Shown here: positions 9,089 through 18,461 of the stretch, in pieces | Layout of the letters: every line of letters begins with the position of its first letter | Numbering within the stretch: position 1 is the first letter of the stretch | Notes under the pieces: model-generated | The model's input: only the letters and a program-made list of their open reading frames with translations | Database searches by the model: none | Told to the model about the DNA's origin: nothing | DNA from: Rhodospirillales bacterium | Lineage (GTDB): Bacteria; Pseudomonadota; Alphaproteobacteria; Rhodospirillales; Defluviicoccaceae | Direction of reading: 5' to 3' | Assembly: GCA_025458035.1 (NCBI GenBank) | Contig: JALOTH010000034.1 | Coordinates: 1 to 35,799 of the forward strand | DNA: 35,799 nt | Program-made: the position numbers and the translations under genes

Positions 9089-10606
9089 ATGAGCCGTGTC
9101 GTTCGCCCCGACGCGAACCGCCCCGGGCAACGCGATGCCGGTGCCGACACCGTGACGCGCGGTCGACGCCATGCCGTGTTGGCGACAGTCCTGGCGTTGG
9201 CGGTCGGGTTCGCCACCACGGCGCCGGCCGGCGCCAAGACCGCCCCGGACACCTTCGCCGATCTCGCCGAGCAGCTGTTACCATCGGTGGTTAACATCTC
9301 GACGACGCAAGTGGTCGAAGGAAATACCGGCATTGAGGTGCCGGTTCTGCCGCCGGGCTCGCCGTTCGAGGAGTTCTTCAAGGAGTTCATGGAACGAGGG
9401 CAGCCGCGGCAGCGCCAGCGGCGAGCCACCTCGCTCGGCTCCGGCTTTGTCGTCGACACCTCCGGCCATGTGGTGACCAACAACCACGTCATCGCCGACG
9501 CCGACGAGATTTCCGTCATTCTCGCCGACGAGACACGGCTGCCGGCGCGGGTGGTCGGCCGCGATCCGAAGACGGACATCGCGGTGCTGAAGATCGAGCC
9601 GACGCAAAAGCTGCGGGCCGTCCGCTTCGGCAACTCCGACCAGGTGCGGGTCGGCGACTGGGTCATCGCCATCGGCAATCCGTTCGGCTTTGGCGGCACC
9701 GTCACCGCCGGCATCATCTCGGCACGCGGCCGCGACATCAACGCCGGCCTCTATGACGACTTCATCCAGACCGACGCATCCATCAACCGCGGCAACTCCG
9801 GCGGGCCGATGTTCAACCTCGCCGGCGAGGTGGTCGGCATCAATACCGCCATCTTTTCCCCATCGGGCGGCAGCGTCGGCATTGGTTTCGCCATCCCCGT
9901 CAACGGCGCCAAGCCGGTGATCGACCAGCTGATCCAGCACGGCCAGGTGCGGCGCGGCTGGCTCGGCGTGCGCATTCAGGGGGTGACCGACGAAATCGCC
10001 GAAACCCTGGGGTTGAAAGGCGCCCACGGCGCCCTTGTCGCCAGCGTCATGGACGGCGGGCCGGCTCAGGCGGCGAACATTCGCCCCGGTGACGTGATCA
10101 TCGAGTTTGACGGCAAGACGGTGGATCAGATGCGCGGACTGCCGCGGCTGGTTGCCGAGACGGAGGTGGGCAAGACCGTCGACGTGAAGCTCTGGCGTGA
10201 GAACCGCGAGATGACCGTTCGCGTCAAGGTTGGCACCATGGAGGATGAGGAAACCAAGGCCGCGACCGCTCCCGTTAAGCCGGAGGGGGCGCGCGGCGCC
10301 GAAAAGGTGGCCGCCCTCGGCATCTCCGTCGCGGCGATCGACGACAAGCTGCGGCAGACGTTCGGGATCAGCGGCGATGTCCAGGGCCTTGTCGTCACCC
10401 AGGTCGATCCGGCCGGCACCGCCGCCGCCGAAGGCATCAAGGCGGGCGACGTCATCGTTCAGGTCAGCAAGGAAAAGGTCGACCAGCCATCGCAGCTGAT
10501 GGACAAGCTCAATGCGGCAAAAACCGCCGGCCAGCGATCGCTGCTCGTTCTGATCGAGAGCGATTCGGGCATGCGCTTCATCGCCATCCGCATCGACCGT
10601 GGCTGA
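9089..10606 (+). CDS. degP: Do-family periplasmic serine endoprotease (DegP/MucD-like)
   Basis: A 505-residue HtrA/Deg protease that degrades or refolds damaged envelope proteins. An N-terminal hydrophobic segment (residues 29-48, AVLATVLALAVGFATTAPAG) serves as signal or anchor. The trypsin-like domain holds H133 (VTNNHVIADA), D163 (KTDIAVLKI) and S237 (RGNSGGPM). PDZ1 is at about 285-375 (RRGWLGVRIQGV) and PDZ2 at about 410-500 (LVVTQVDPAGTAAAEGIKAG). ATG 9089 has CAGGAGA eight bases upstream, better than the ATG at 9020. It sits downstream of hflKC, a common arrangement in Rhodospirillales and other proteobacteria, linking membrane and periplasmic quality control. Confidence 0.93.
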   Translation: MSRVVRPDANRPGQRDAGADTVTRGRRHAVLATVLALAVGFATTAPAGAKTAPDTFADLAEQLLPSVVNISTTQVVEGNTGIEVPVLPPGSPFEEFFKEFMERGQPRQRQRRATSLGSGFVVDTSGHVVTNNHVIADADEISVILADETRLPARVVGRDPKTDIAVLKIEPTQKLRAVRFGNSDQVRVGDWVIAIGNPFGFGGTVTAGIISARGRDINAGLYDDFIQTDASINRGNSGGPMFNLAGEVVGINTAIFSPSGGSVGIGFAIPVNGAKPVIDQLIQHGQVRRGWLGVRIQGVTDEIAETLGLKGAHGALVASVMDGGPAQAANIRPGDVIIEFDGKTVDQMRGLPRLVAETEVGKTVDVKLWRENREMTVRVKVGTMEDEETKAATAPVKPEGARGAEKVAALGISVAAIDDKLRQTFGISGDVQGLVVTQVDPAGTAAAEGIKAGDVIVQVSKEKVDQPSQLMDKLNAAKTAGQRSLLVLIESDSGMRFIAIRIDRG

Positions 10607-10611
10607 CGCCG

Positions 10612-11850
10612 ATGGCTGCACCCTTGCTGGAACCGTTTGCCGCGATCCGGCCGCGGCCGGATCGGGCGGCGGATGTCATCGCCCGACCGTATGACGTCAT
10701 CAGCTTTGCGGAGGCACGGGCCGCGGCCGCCGGCCGGCCGCTCAGCTTCCTGCACGTCTCACGGGCGGAGATCGATCTGCCGGACGCCACCGATCCGTAC
10801 GCGCCAGCGGTGTACGGGCAGGCGGCAGCCGCCTTCGCGGCGCTGCGGGACAGCGGCACGCTGGTTAAGGACGAGACGCCTGGCTATTACGCCTACCGTA
10901 TGGATGCCGCCGACGGGCACAGCCAAACCGGCATCGCCGGCGCCGCGACGGTCGCCGCGTACGAGAGCAACCATGTGCGCCGGCACGAGCACACGCGCCC
11001 GGACAAGGAGATGGACCGCACGCGGCAGATCCTGGCGGTCGCGGCCCATACCGGCCCGGTGCTGACCGCCTACCCGCCGGAGCCAACGTTGGCGGCGCTC
11101 CTCGCCGACGCCATCGCCGAGACCGCCGATGCCGATGCCGATGCCGTCACCGATGATGGGACCCGCCATCGCATCTGGCGTATCGGCGATTCCAGTCGCG
11201 TCGCCGCCCTCAAGGCGGTGCTGGCGCGATTCGAAGCCCTCTACATCGCCGACGGCCATCATCGCTCGGCAGCCGGCGCGCGCGTATTCCGGGAGTTCGG
11301 CGCCGGTGACGGCCATTTCCTGACCGTGGCGTTTCCCGCCGATCGGTTGCGCATCCTCGGCTATCATCGTCTCGTCAAAGACCTGGGCGGGCTTTCGGCC
11401 GAGGCGTTCCTTGATCGCTGCGGTGATGCGTTTGCCATTGCCCCTGCCGCTGCGCCGGTGGCGCCCGAACGACGCGGTGTCTATGGACTGTTCGTTGGCG
11501 AACGCTGGTACCGGTTGGAGCTGAAGGCGTTGCCCGCCGCCTCGGCGGCGCCCGTTGCCAGGCTCGATGTGACGCAGTTGAGCGCGTGCCTGCTGCGTCC
11601 GATTCTCGGCATCGGCGATGAACGCACCGATCCCCGCATCGAATTCGTCGGCGGCGGCCGTGGGCTCGGCGAGCTGGAGCGGCGCGTTCGCTCGGGCGAA
11701 GCGGCGGCGGCGTTCAGCCTGTTTCCGACCGCTTTCGCCGATGTCATCGCCGTCGCCGACGCCGGCCAGGTGATGCCGCCCAAGTCCACCTGGTTTGAGC
11801 CCAAGCTCGCCGACGGCCTGTTGTCACTACCGCTCGGCGAGGCCACCTGA
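10612..11850 (+). CDS. DUF1015 family protein
   Basis: A 412-residue protein that matches the DUF1015 family from start to end: PFAAIRPRPDRAADVIARPY (DVI), FLHVSRAEIDLP, YYAYRMDA, GIAGAATVAAYE, HEHTRPDKEMDR, and the signature YIADGHHRSAAGARVF. The biochemical role is not established. In many genomes it sits beside serine-biosynthesis genes, but none is seen here. The start is only five bases after the protease stop, so the two may be co-transcribed. The repeated GCCGAT at 11126-11146 encodes a short DADADAD run and is the only low-complexity part. Confidence 0.85.
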   Translation: MAAPLLEPFAAIRPRPDRAADVIARPYDVISFAEARAAAAGRPLSFLHVSRAEIDLPDATDPYAPAVYGQAAAAFAALRDSGTLVKDETPGYYAYRMDAADGHSQTGIAGAATVAAYESNHVRRHEHTRPDKEMDRTRQILAVAAHTGPVLTAYPPEPTLAALLADAIAETADADADAVTDDGTRHRIWRIGDSSRVAALKAVLARFEALYIADGHHRSAAGARVFREFGAGDGHFLTVAFPADRLRILGYHRLVKDLGGLSAEAFLDRCGDAFAIAPAAAPVAPERRGVYGLFVGERWYRLELKALPAASAAPVARLDVTQLSACLLRPILGIGDERTDPRIEFVGGGRGLGELERRVRSGEAAAAFSLFPTAFADVIAVADAGQVMPPKSTWFEPKLADGLLSLPLGEAT

Positions 11851-11861
11851 GGCAGCCGCGC

Positions 11862-12671
11862 TCACGGCAGCCAGGTGACGCGCCCGCAGACGCCGAAATG
11901 GTCACTGGCATAGGTGTCGCTGACGGGATCGCGGGCGTCGAGAACCCGGGCTGCACTCGACCATTGCGCCGTGCGTGGCGGCCGCTGCGTCATGATGAAC
12001 AGGTGATCGACGCAGCGGCGCCCGGGATGGCGGCCATCGACGGTGGTCAGCGTCGGCTGCGGCCCGCCCGCCGCATGCCAGGCATCCTCGGCGACGACGC
12101 CGCTGGCGGACCGCAGCCACGATAGCGGCGGACTGTGCGGCTCGCAGCCAAAGTCGCCGCCGAAGATCGCGGCATCACCGAGCGGCCAGCCTTGGAATGC
12201 CTGCATGACGGCATCGAGTTGGCGCTGGCGCAGGAGATCCGCCCCGGCGAGCGGCGTCAGGTTGACATTGACGATGATCAGCGCGCCAAACGGGCCGGTC
12301 AGCGTGGCGATTTGCGCGATCCGCTCCCCGTCATGGGGATCCGCTGGCAGCGTGACCGCGCGCGTGCGAACAATTGGCCAGCGGCTGAGCAGGGAGAGAC
12401 CGGTCGTCGAGAACATCCGATGGCCGAGGACGACCCGCCGTTTCGCTCGCGCCGGGTGATGGAGGTGAGAAAAGCCGAGATGCCTTGCGAGGTGCTCGCC
12501 GGTGTCCACCGCCACCGCTGGCGCGGCGATTGCCTCCTGCAGCAGCACGATATCGGGAGCGAGCGCCCGCAGGCCGTCGGCCATCAAGGTCAGCCGCCGC
12601 CGATAGTCGCCCGACGCCTTCCAGGTGTTCAACGTGACAATGCAGAAATCGTCCGCCGCAGCCATAGCCAT
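11862..12671 (-). CDS. Endonuclease/exonuclease/phosphatase-fold hydrolase
   Basis: A 269-residue protein of the EEP superfamily (DNase I/AP endonuclease/sphingomyelinase-like metal-dependent phosphoesterases). The motifs in order are FCIVTLNTWKASGDYRRR near the N-terminus (metal/active-site Asn), DIVLLQEA (metal-binding Glu), TGLSLLSRWPI, VNVNLTPL, GGDFGCEPHSPP (the usual GDFN has Gly for Asn) and a final YASDHFGVCGRV with the catalytic Asp-His. No signal peptide is seen, so it is probably cytoplasmic. The Asn-to-Gly change in GDFN touches a catalytic motif, so activity is uncertain. The substrate cannot be read from sequence. It converges with the DUF1015 gene and diverges from miaA. Confidence 0.8.
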   Translation of the reverse strand: MAMAAADDFCIVTLNTWKASGDYRRRLTLMADGLRALAPDIVLLQEAIAAPAVAVDTGEHLARHLGFSHLHHPARAKRRVVLGHRMFSTTGLSLLSRWPIVRTRAVTLPADPHDGERIAQIATLTGPFGALIIVNVNLTPLAGADLLRQRQLDAVMQAFQGWPLGDAAIFGGDFGCEPHSPPLSWLRSASGVVAEDAWHAAGGPQPTLTTVDGRHPGRRCVDHLFIMTQRPPRTAQWSSAARVLDARDPVSDTYASDHFGVCGRVTWLP

Positions 12672-12754
12672 GAGCGCGTGCCGTTCCCCCGGTGTCTGGC
12701 CGACTGTCGCCGCCGTAATCGCCCAGCCTCATCGGCGAGGAGTGGGTCCTTTCG

Positions 12755-13495
12755 ATGAGGACCGGGGCGGACCGCCCGCTGCCGCTGATCATCGCCGGTC
12801 CCAGCGGCAGCGGCAAGTCGGCGCTGGCGATCGATGTTGCCGAGGCCACGAATGGCGTCATCATCAACGCCGACAGCATGCAGCTGTATCGCGAATTGCG
12901 GATCCTGACGGCGCGCCCATCGCCCACCGATGAAGCGCGGGTTCCGCACCGCCTGTATGGCATCTTGCCGGCAGCGGAGGCCGGCTGCGTCGCCGACTGG
13001 TTGGGGCGAGCGCTCGCCGAAATCGAAACGGCCCGTGGCGGCGGCCGAACGCCGATCATCGTCGGCGGCTCGGGACTGTACCTGAGAGCGCTGCGGCAGG
13101 GCCTGTCGCCGATGCCGCCGATCCCGGCGGACGTCCGCGCCGAGGCGCGGACCCTCTTCGCCGATCTGGGAGAGGCCGAGTTTCGTCGCCGCTTGTCCCG
13201 TCTCGATGCCGAGGCGGCAGCCCGCCGCCAGCGGCTCATCCGCGCCTACGAAGTGGCGGCGGCTACCGGCCGCACCGTCTCCGCTTGGCAGCGGATGGCG
13301 CCACCGGTACCGCCGTTGAACGGGCCCGTGCTCGCCGTCGCGCTGTTGCCCGCGCGCCCGCCGCTGGCCTCGATCCTCGATCACCGCTTCGACGCGATGA
13401 TCGACAGCGGCGCCGTCGCCGAGGTCCGTGCGCTGCTGGACTTGCGGCTGGACCCGACATTGCCGGCGATGAAGGCGCTCGGCGCCACCAGATGA
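12755..13495 (+). CDS. miaA: tRNA dimethylallyltransferase MiaA, C-terminally truncated
   Basis: The 246 residues match MiaA, which prenylates A37 of tRNAs reading U-starting codons: P-loop at 15-22 (GPSGSGKS, usually GPTASGKS), NADSMQLYRELRILTARPSP, PHRLYGILPA, IVGGSGLYLRALRQGLSP and LDHRFDAMIDSGAVAEVRAL. The protein stops at LPAMKALGATR, where the family continues for about 55-65 more residues (V-EL or VGYR region, then the RRYAKRQLTWFR-like tRNA-binding segment). Neither reading frame after 13495 restores them. The L-P-D stretch normally found before QRLIRA is also missing (AEAAARRQRLIRAYEV). It may be a pseudogene or a shortened, altered enzyme. Confidence 0.75.
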   Translation: MRTGADRPLPLIIAGPSGSGKSALAIDVAEATNGVIINADSMQLYRELRILTARPSPTDEARVPHRLYGILPAAEAGCVADWLGRALAEIETARGGGRTPIIVGGSGLYLRALRQGLSPMPPIPADVRAEARTLFADLGEAEFRRRLSRLDAEAAARRQRLIRAYEVAAATGRTVSAWQRMAPPVPPLNGPVLAVALLPARPPLASILDHRFDAMIDSGAVAEVRALLDLRLDPTLPAMKALGATR

Positions 13496-13591
13496 TCGGC
13501 GCGACCCTGTTCAATGAGCAATATTCGGAAAGGAGCGGTGCACAAATTCGTTCGTTTATTCGCCAGCAGCTATTGATTTTGTCCGGCTGAG
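13493..13591 (+). CDS. Possible short ORF / leader peptide upstream of ilvB
   Basis: A 32-codon frame whose ATG overlaps the miaA stop (ATGA). It ends QQLLILSG, in which Leu-Leu-Ile-Leu is coded CTA-TTG-ATT-TTG, using Leu codons that are rare in the GC-rich neighbours. Branched-chain residues just before the stop are what a leader peptide controlling ilv genes would show. No good Shine-Dalgarno sequence is visible, and the frame could equally be debris of the lost miaA end. Confidence 0.25.
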
Positions 13592-13617
13592 CCACTAGCT
13601 TGCCGATTGTGTGCCGG

Positions 13618-13641
13618 GCACGGATGAACGTGCGGTCCGTG
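13618..13641 (+). promoter_or_regulatory. Overlapping alternative hairpins in the ilvB leader
   Basis: GCACG (13618-13622) pairs with CGTGC (13629-13633), while CACGGA (13619-13624) pairs with TCCGTG (13636-13641). The two stems share bases and exclude each other, as in an attenuator, about 80-100 nt before ilvB. No U-run follows at once. Only suggestive. Confidence 0.25.
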
Positions 13642-13720
13642 GCGGGAGTGTTCGTCCAATTTTCAGCACGGCTTTCGCATCGCAGTCATGGCACACAGCC
13701 AATCGATGGAGAAAAACAGG

Positions 13721-15484
13721 ATGGCGTACGAGCAGTTTACAGGAGCGAAGATTCTGATCCAGGCGCTGATTGATCAAGGCGTCAAGGATGTATTCGGCTA
13801 CCCGGGCGGCGCCATCCTTCCTGTATACGACGAACTGTATCAGCAGAACCAGATCCGCCATATCCTTGTCAGGCAGGAAGGCGGCGCCGTCCACGCCGCC
13901 GAAGGCTATGCCCGCTCCACCGGCAAGGTTGGGGTCGTCTTTGTCACCTCCGGCCCCGGCGCCACCAATGCCGTCACCGGGTTGACCGATGCGCTGATGG
14001 ACAGCGTGCCGATCGTTTGCATCTGCGGCCAGGTGCCGACACACCTGATCGGCAATGACGCCTTCCAGGAGTGCGATACCACCGGCATTACGCGGCCATG
14101 CACAAAGCACAACTATCTGGTGAAATCGACCGCCGACTTGGCGCGCGTCGTGCATGAAGCCTTTTACGTGGCGCGCAGCGGCCGGCCCGGTCCGGTCCTC
14201 ATCGACTTGCCGAAGGACGTTTCGCTCGGCATGGGGCCCTATATCCCGCCGGGAGATATCCAGCACCGCACCTACCAGCCGCGGGTCAAGGGCGAGCGTT
14301 CGCTGATCGAGCAAGCGGTCGATATGATCGCGGCCGCGAAGCGGCCCATCTTCTACGGTGGCGGCGGCATCATCAACTCCGGGCCTCGCGCGTCCGAACT
14401 GATGACGCGCTTTGTCGAGATGACCGGCTACCCGGTGACGCTGACACTGATGGGTCTCGGCGCCGTGCCGGCCAGCCACCCGCAGTTCCTCGGCATGCTC
14501 GGCATGCATGGCACCTACGAGGCCAATCTTGCCATGCACGGCTGCGATGTGATGATCGCCATCGGCTCGCGCTTTGACGACCGGGTGACGGGCCGTCTCA
14601 ACGCCTTCTCACCGGGTTCCCGCAAGATCCACGTCGATATCGACCCGTCGTCGATCAACAAGAACGTGCTTGTCGACATCGGCATTGTTGGCGATGTGAC
14701 GCATGTCCTCGAAGAAATGATCGAGATCTGGCAAGCCAAAGGCTACCACTCGGACAAGAAGGCCCTCAAGGACTGGTGGCGGCAGATCGATCAATGGAAG
14801 GCCCGTGATTGCCTCGCGTTCCATCATTCCAAGGACATCATCAAGCCGCAGCAGGCGATCAAGCGGCTGTTCGAACTGACCCGCGATCACCAGAACTGCT
14901 TCATCACCACCGAGGTCGGCCAACACCAGATGTGGGCGGCGCAGTTCTATGGGTTCGAGAAGCCCAATCGCTGGCTGACCTCCGGCGGCCTCGGCACGAT
15001 GGGCTACGGCCTGCCGTCGGCGATGGGCGTGCAGGTGGCGAACCCGGACGCCCTCGTCATCGACATCGCCGGCGAAGCGTCGATCATGATGAACATCCAG
15101 GAGATGTCGACGATCAGCCAGTATCGGCTGCCGGTCAAGGTGTTCATCCTGAACAATGAATACATGGGCATGGTGCGGCAGTGGCAGGAACTGCTGCACG
15201 GCGGCCGGTATTCGGAGAGCTACATGGATTCGCTGCCCGATTTCGTGAAGCTCGCGGAAGCCTTTGGCGCCGTTGGTCTGCGCGCCGAGAAGCCGGACGA
15301 CCTCGACGACGTGATCCGCGAGATGATCCGCGTGCCGAAGGCGGTGATCGCCGACATCCGCGTCGACAAGGCGGAGAACTGCTTCCCGATGATCCCGTCC
15401 GGCGCCGCTCACAATGAAATGTTGCTGGGTCCCGCCGATAAGGCGGAACGGCCGATTTCCGAAGAGGGCATGGTCCTCGTATAA
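13721..15484 (+). CDS. ilvB: Acetolactate synthase (acetohydroxyacid synthase) large subunit
   Basis: A 587-residue thiamine-diphosphate enzyme that condenses pyruvate with pyruvate or 2-oxobutyrate, the first common step of valine, leucine and isoleucine synthesis. Visible are FGYPGGAILPVYDEL, the catalytic Glu in RQEGGAVHAAEGYA, SGPGATNAVTGLTDALMDS, the FAD-binding middle domain, and the C-terminal ThDP domain with IDIAGEASIMMNIQEMSTI and FILNNEYMGMVRQWQELLHG. The usual GDG of the ThDP motif is GEA here, a variant I associate with alphaproteobacterial IlvB. ATG 13721 has GGAG nine bases upstream; ATG 13688 and 13706 are in-frame alternatives that add 11 or 5 residues. It is followed by ilvH and ilvC. 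Confidence 0.95.
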   Translation: MAYEQFTGAKILIQALIDQGVKDVFGYPGGAILPVYDELYQQNQIRHILVRQEGGAVHAAEGYARSTGKVGVVFVTSGPGATNAVTGLTDALMDSVPIVCICGQVPTHLIGNDAFQECDTTGITRPCTKHNYLVKSTADLARVVHEAFYVARSGRPGPVLIDLPKDVSLGMGPYIPPGDIQHRTYQPRVKGERSLIEQAVDMIAAAKRPIFYGGGGIINSGPRASELMTRFVEMTGYPVTLTLMGLGAVPASHPQFLGMLGMHGTYEANLAMHGCDVMIAIGSRFDDRVTGRLNAFSPGSRKIHVDIDPSSINKNVLVDIGIVGDVTHVLEEMIEIWQAKGYHSDKKALKDWWRQIDQWKARDCLAFHHSKDIIKPQQAIKRLFELTRDHQNCFITTEVGQHQMWAAQFYGFEKPNRWLTSGGLGTMGYGLPSAMGVQVANPDALVIDIAGEASIMMNIQEMSTISQYRLPVKVFILNNEYMGMVRQWQELLHGGRYSESYMDSLPDFVKLAEAFGAVGLRAEKPDDLDDVIREMIRVPKAVIADIRVDKAENCFPMIPSGAAHNEMLLGPADKAERPISEEGMVLV

Positions 15485-15509
15485 GGACATAACCGCTTGA
15501 CAGCCGGCC

Positions 15510-15530
15510 CGGCGCCGCGTTAAGGCGCCG
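15510..15530 (+). promoter_or_regulatory. Strong hairpin between ilvB and ilvH
   Basis: CGGCGCC (15510-15516) pairs with GGCGCCG (15524-15530) around a 7-nt loop, GCGTTAA, 26 bases after the ilvB stop. There is no U-run. It may stabilise the upstream mRNA or reduce read-through into ilvH. Confidence 0.4.
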
Positions 15531-15616
15531 CGCCACGCTGCTCATCGGTTGCTTTTCGGGGTCTCGCCCTCGCCGGCGTCCCTACCCGCCCTCATCCGCT
15601 TGCGGAGCCTTACATC

Positions 15617-16129
15617 ATGCCTGAACCAGTGCCCCTGGAAACGCATACCCTGTCCGTCTTCGTCGACAACGAACCGGGGGTGCTTGCGCGGGTCATCGGC
15701 CTGTTTTCCGGCCGCGGTTACAACATCGAAAGCCTCACCGTCGCCGAAACCGATCCTGCCGCGCGGCGGTCGCGCATCACCGTCGTCACCTCCGGCACCC
15801 CGCAGGTGATCGAGCAGATCAAGGCGCAACTGGGCCGCCTGGTCCCGGTGCACCGGGTCAGCGACCTGACCGTCGAGGGGCCGCACGTCGAGCGGGAGAT
15901 GGCGCTGATCAAGGTGCAGGGCACCGGCGAGAAGCGCGTTGAAGCCCTGCGCATCGCCGACATTTTCCGCGCCCGCGTCGTCGATTCGACCAACGAGTCC
16001 TTCGTCTTCGAGATCGTCGGCCGCACGGAAAAACTGGAAGCGTTCATCAAGCTGATGCAACCACTCGGGCTCGTCGATCTGGCACGCACCGGCGTGGCGG
16101 CCATCAGCCGCGGATCGGCTGGCTGGTGA
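15617..16129 (+). CDS. ilvH: Acetolactate synthase small (regulatory) subunit
   Basis: A 170-residue regulatory subunit of acetohydroxyacid synthase. The N-terminal ACT domain (residues 10-85) has HTLSVFVDNEPGVLARVIGL, then FSGRGYNIESLTVAETD, where feedback by valine normally acts. The C-terminal ALS_ss_C domain has EREMALIKVQ, RARVVDSTNESFVFEIVG and KLEAFIKLMQPLGLVDLART. It activates the large subunit and makes it valine-sensitive. The length is typical. It lies 132 bp after ilvB and 72 bp before ilvC in one direction. Confidence 0.96.
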   Translation: MPEPVPLETHTLSVFVDNEPGVLARVIGLFSGRGYNIESLTVAETDPAARRSRITVVTSGTPQVIEQIKAQLGRLVPVHRVSDLTVEGPHVEREMALIKVQGTGEKRVEALRIADIFRARVVDSTNESFVFEIVGRTEKLEAFIKLMQPLGLVDLARTGVAAISRGSAGW

Positions 16130-17221
<1,092 letters not shown>

Positions 17222-17250
17222 CGGCCGGCGATCTCGCGCGGCGGCGATCC

Positions 17251-17275
17251 GGCGGCACGCCAAGGGCGCGCCGCC
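17251..17275. terminator. Bidirectional hairpin between ilvC and asd
   Basis: GGCGGCACGCC (17251-17261) and GGCGCGCCGCC (17265-17275) form an 11-bp stem with one mismatch and a 3-nt AAG loop. It sits in the 61-bp gap between convergent genes, where a shared terminator is expected. It has no U-run on either strand. Confidence 0.45.
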
Positions 17276-17282
17276 GCCGCCA

Positions 17283-18320
17283 CTAGACCTCGATGCGCTC
17301 CTTCAGGTATTCGCGCGCCAGTTCCTCGGCGATCTGCACCGCGTTCAGCGCCGCGCCCTTGCGCAGGTTGTCCGATACGCACCAGAACGCCAGTCCGTTG
17401 GCGACGGTGGGATCCTTGCGCAGGCGGCTGATATACACGGCGTCCTCGCCAACGCATTCCACGGGCGTGACGTAACCCTCATTCGCACGATAGTCGATGA
17501 CGCTGACGCCCTCCGCATCCGCGAGGGCTTGACGCGCCGCGTCCTCGCTGATCGGCCGCTCGAACTCGACGGTGATCGCCTCCGCGTGGCCGATGAACAC
17601 GGGCACGCGCACGCAGGTGGCGATGACGTCGATATCGGGATCGAGGATCTTCTTCGTCTCCGCCGTCATCTTCCATTCTTCCTTGGTGGCGCCGCCATCC
17701 ATGAAGATGTCGATGTGGGGAATGACGTTGAAGGCAATCTGCTTGGTGAACTTTTTTTGATACTTCTGCGCCGGCTCGTTAACGTAAATGCCCCGGGTCT
17801 GCTCGAACAACTCGTCCATCGCCTCCTTGCCGGCGCCGGAAACCGACTGATAGGTGGCAACGACAACCCGGCGGATGCGCGCCAGATCATGCAGCGGCTT
17901 CAACGCCACCACCATCTGGATCGTCGAGCAATTGGGGTTGGCGATGATGTTGCGCTTGCCATAGCCGGCGATGGCATGGGGGTTAACTTCGGGCACCACC
18001 AGCGGCACATCGGGATCCATGCGGAAATGGCTGGTGTTATCGATCACCACCGCCCCGGCGGCGCCGGCGCGCGGACTGTGCTGAGCGGAGATCTTCGCCC
18101 CCGGCGATGACAGCACGATGTCGACGCCGCGAAAATCGAAGGTGGCAAGATCGTGGACCTTCAAGGTTCCCCTGTCGCCGAAGGAAACCTCGCGGCCGAC
18201 CGACCGTTCGGAGGCCAGCGCCACCACGTCCTTGACCGGAAACGCGCGCTCATCAAGGATTTCCAGCATCTGCCGGCCGACGTTGCCGGTGGCCCCGACA
18301 ACAGCTACGCGATACCCCAT
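17283..18320 (-). CDS. asd: Aspartate-semialdehyde dehydrogenase
   Basis: A 345-residue enzyme that reduces aspartyl phosphate to aspartate semialdehyde, the branch point to lysine/diaminopimelate, threonine and methionine. The Rossmann motif is at residues 5-16 (VAVVGATGNVGR). The catalytic C131 sits in ANPNCSTIQMVVALKPLHDL. SVSGAGKEAMDELFEQTR, KFTKQIAFNVIPHID and VPVFIGHAEAITVEFERPIS follow, as in the proteobacterial short type. ATG 18320 begins the conserved MGYRVAVVGATG and has GGAG upstream; the open frame further upstream is not conserved. It is the last gene of the ffh-to-asd run, 141 bp after leuB, perhaps with its own promoter in that gap. Confidence 0.96.
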   Translation of the reverse strand: MGYRVAVVGATGNVGRQMLEILDERAFPVKDVVALASERSVGREVSFGDRGTLKVHDLATFDFRGVDIVLSSPGAKISAQHSPRAGAAGAVVIDNTSHFRMDPDVPLVVPEVNPHAIAGYGKRNIIANPNCSTIQMVVALKPLHDLARIRRVVVATYQSVSGAGKEAMDELFEQTRGIYVNEPAQKYQKKFTKQIAFNVIPHIDIFMDGGATKEEWKMTAETKKILDPDIDVIATCVRVPVFIGHAEAITVEFERPISEDAARQALADAEGVSVIDYRANEGYVTPVECVGEDAVYISRLRKDPTVANGLAFWCVSDNLRKGAALNAVQIAEELAREYLKERIEV

Positions 18321-18437
18321 GGGACCGTGATCTCCGTACCGAGAGGACCTTGGCGGCCACCCTTTCAACGGGCAGCCCCCCGCATTCCATCTGGTAGCGA
18401 TGGGGATCGGAGATTACAAGCGGCCAGCGCCCAAATT

Positions 18438-18453
18438 TGCCACGGCTGTGGCA
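18438..18453 (-). terminator. Small hairpin after leuB
   Basis: On the minus strand, TGCCAC-agcc-GTGGCA is followed by AATTT, 8 bases past the leuB stop. A 6-bp stem with a short U-containing tail suggests a weak intrinsic terminator, giving partial read-through to asd. Confidence 0.4.
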
Positions 18454-18461
18454 GAAAGCCC

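Noticed and set aside
13721-15484. IlvB ThDP motif GEAS in place of GDGS as a sign of inactivation
   Set aside because: All other active-site motifs are intact, and I associate this variant with alphaproteobacterial IlvB, so it is not evidence of loss of function.
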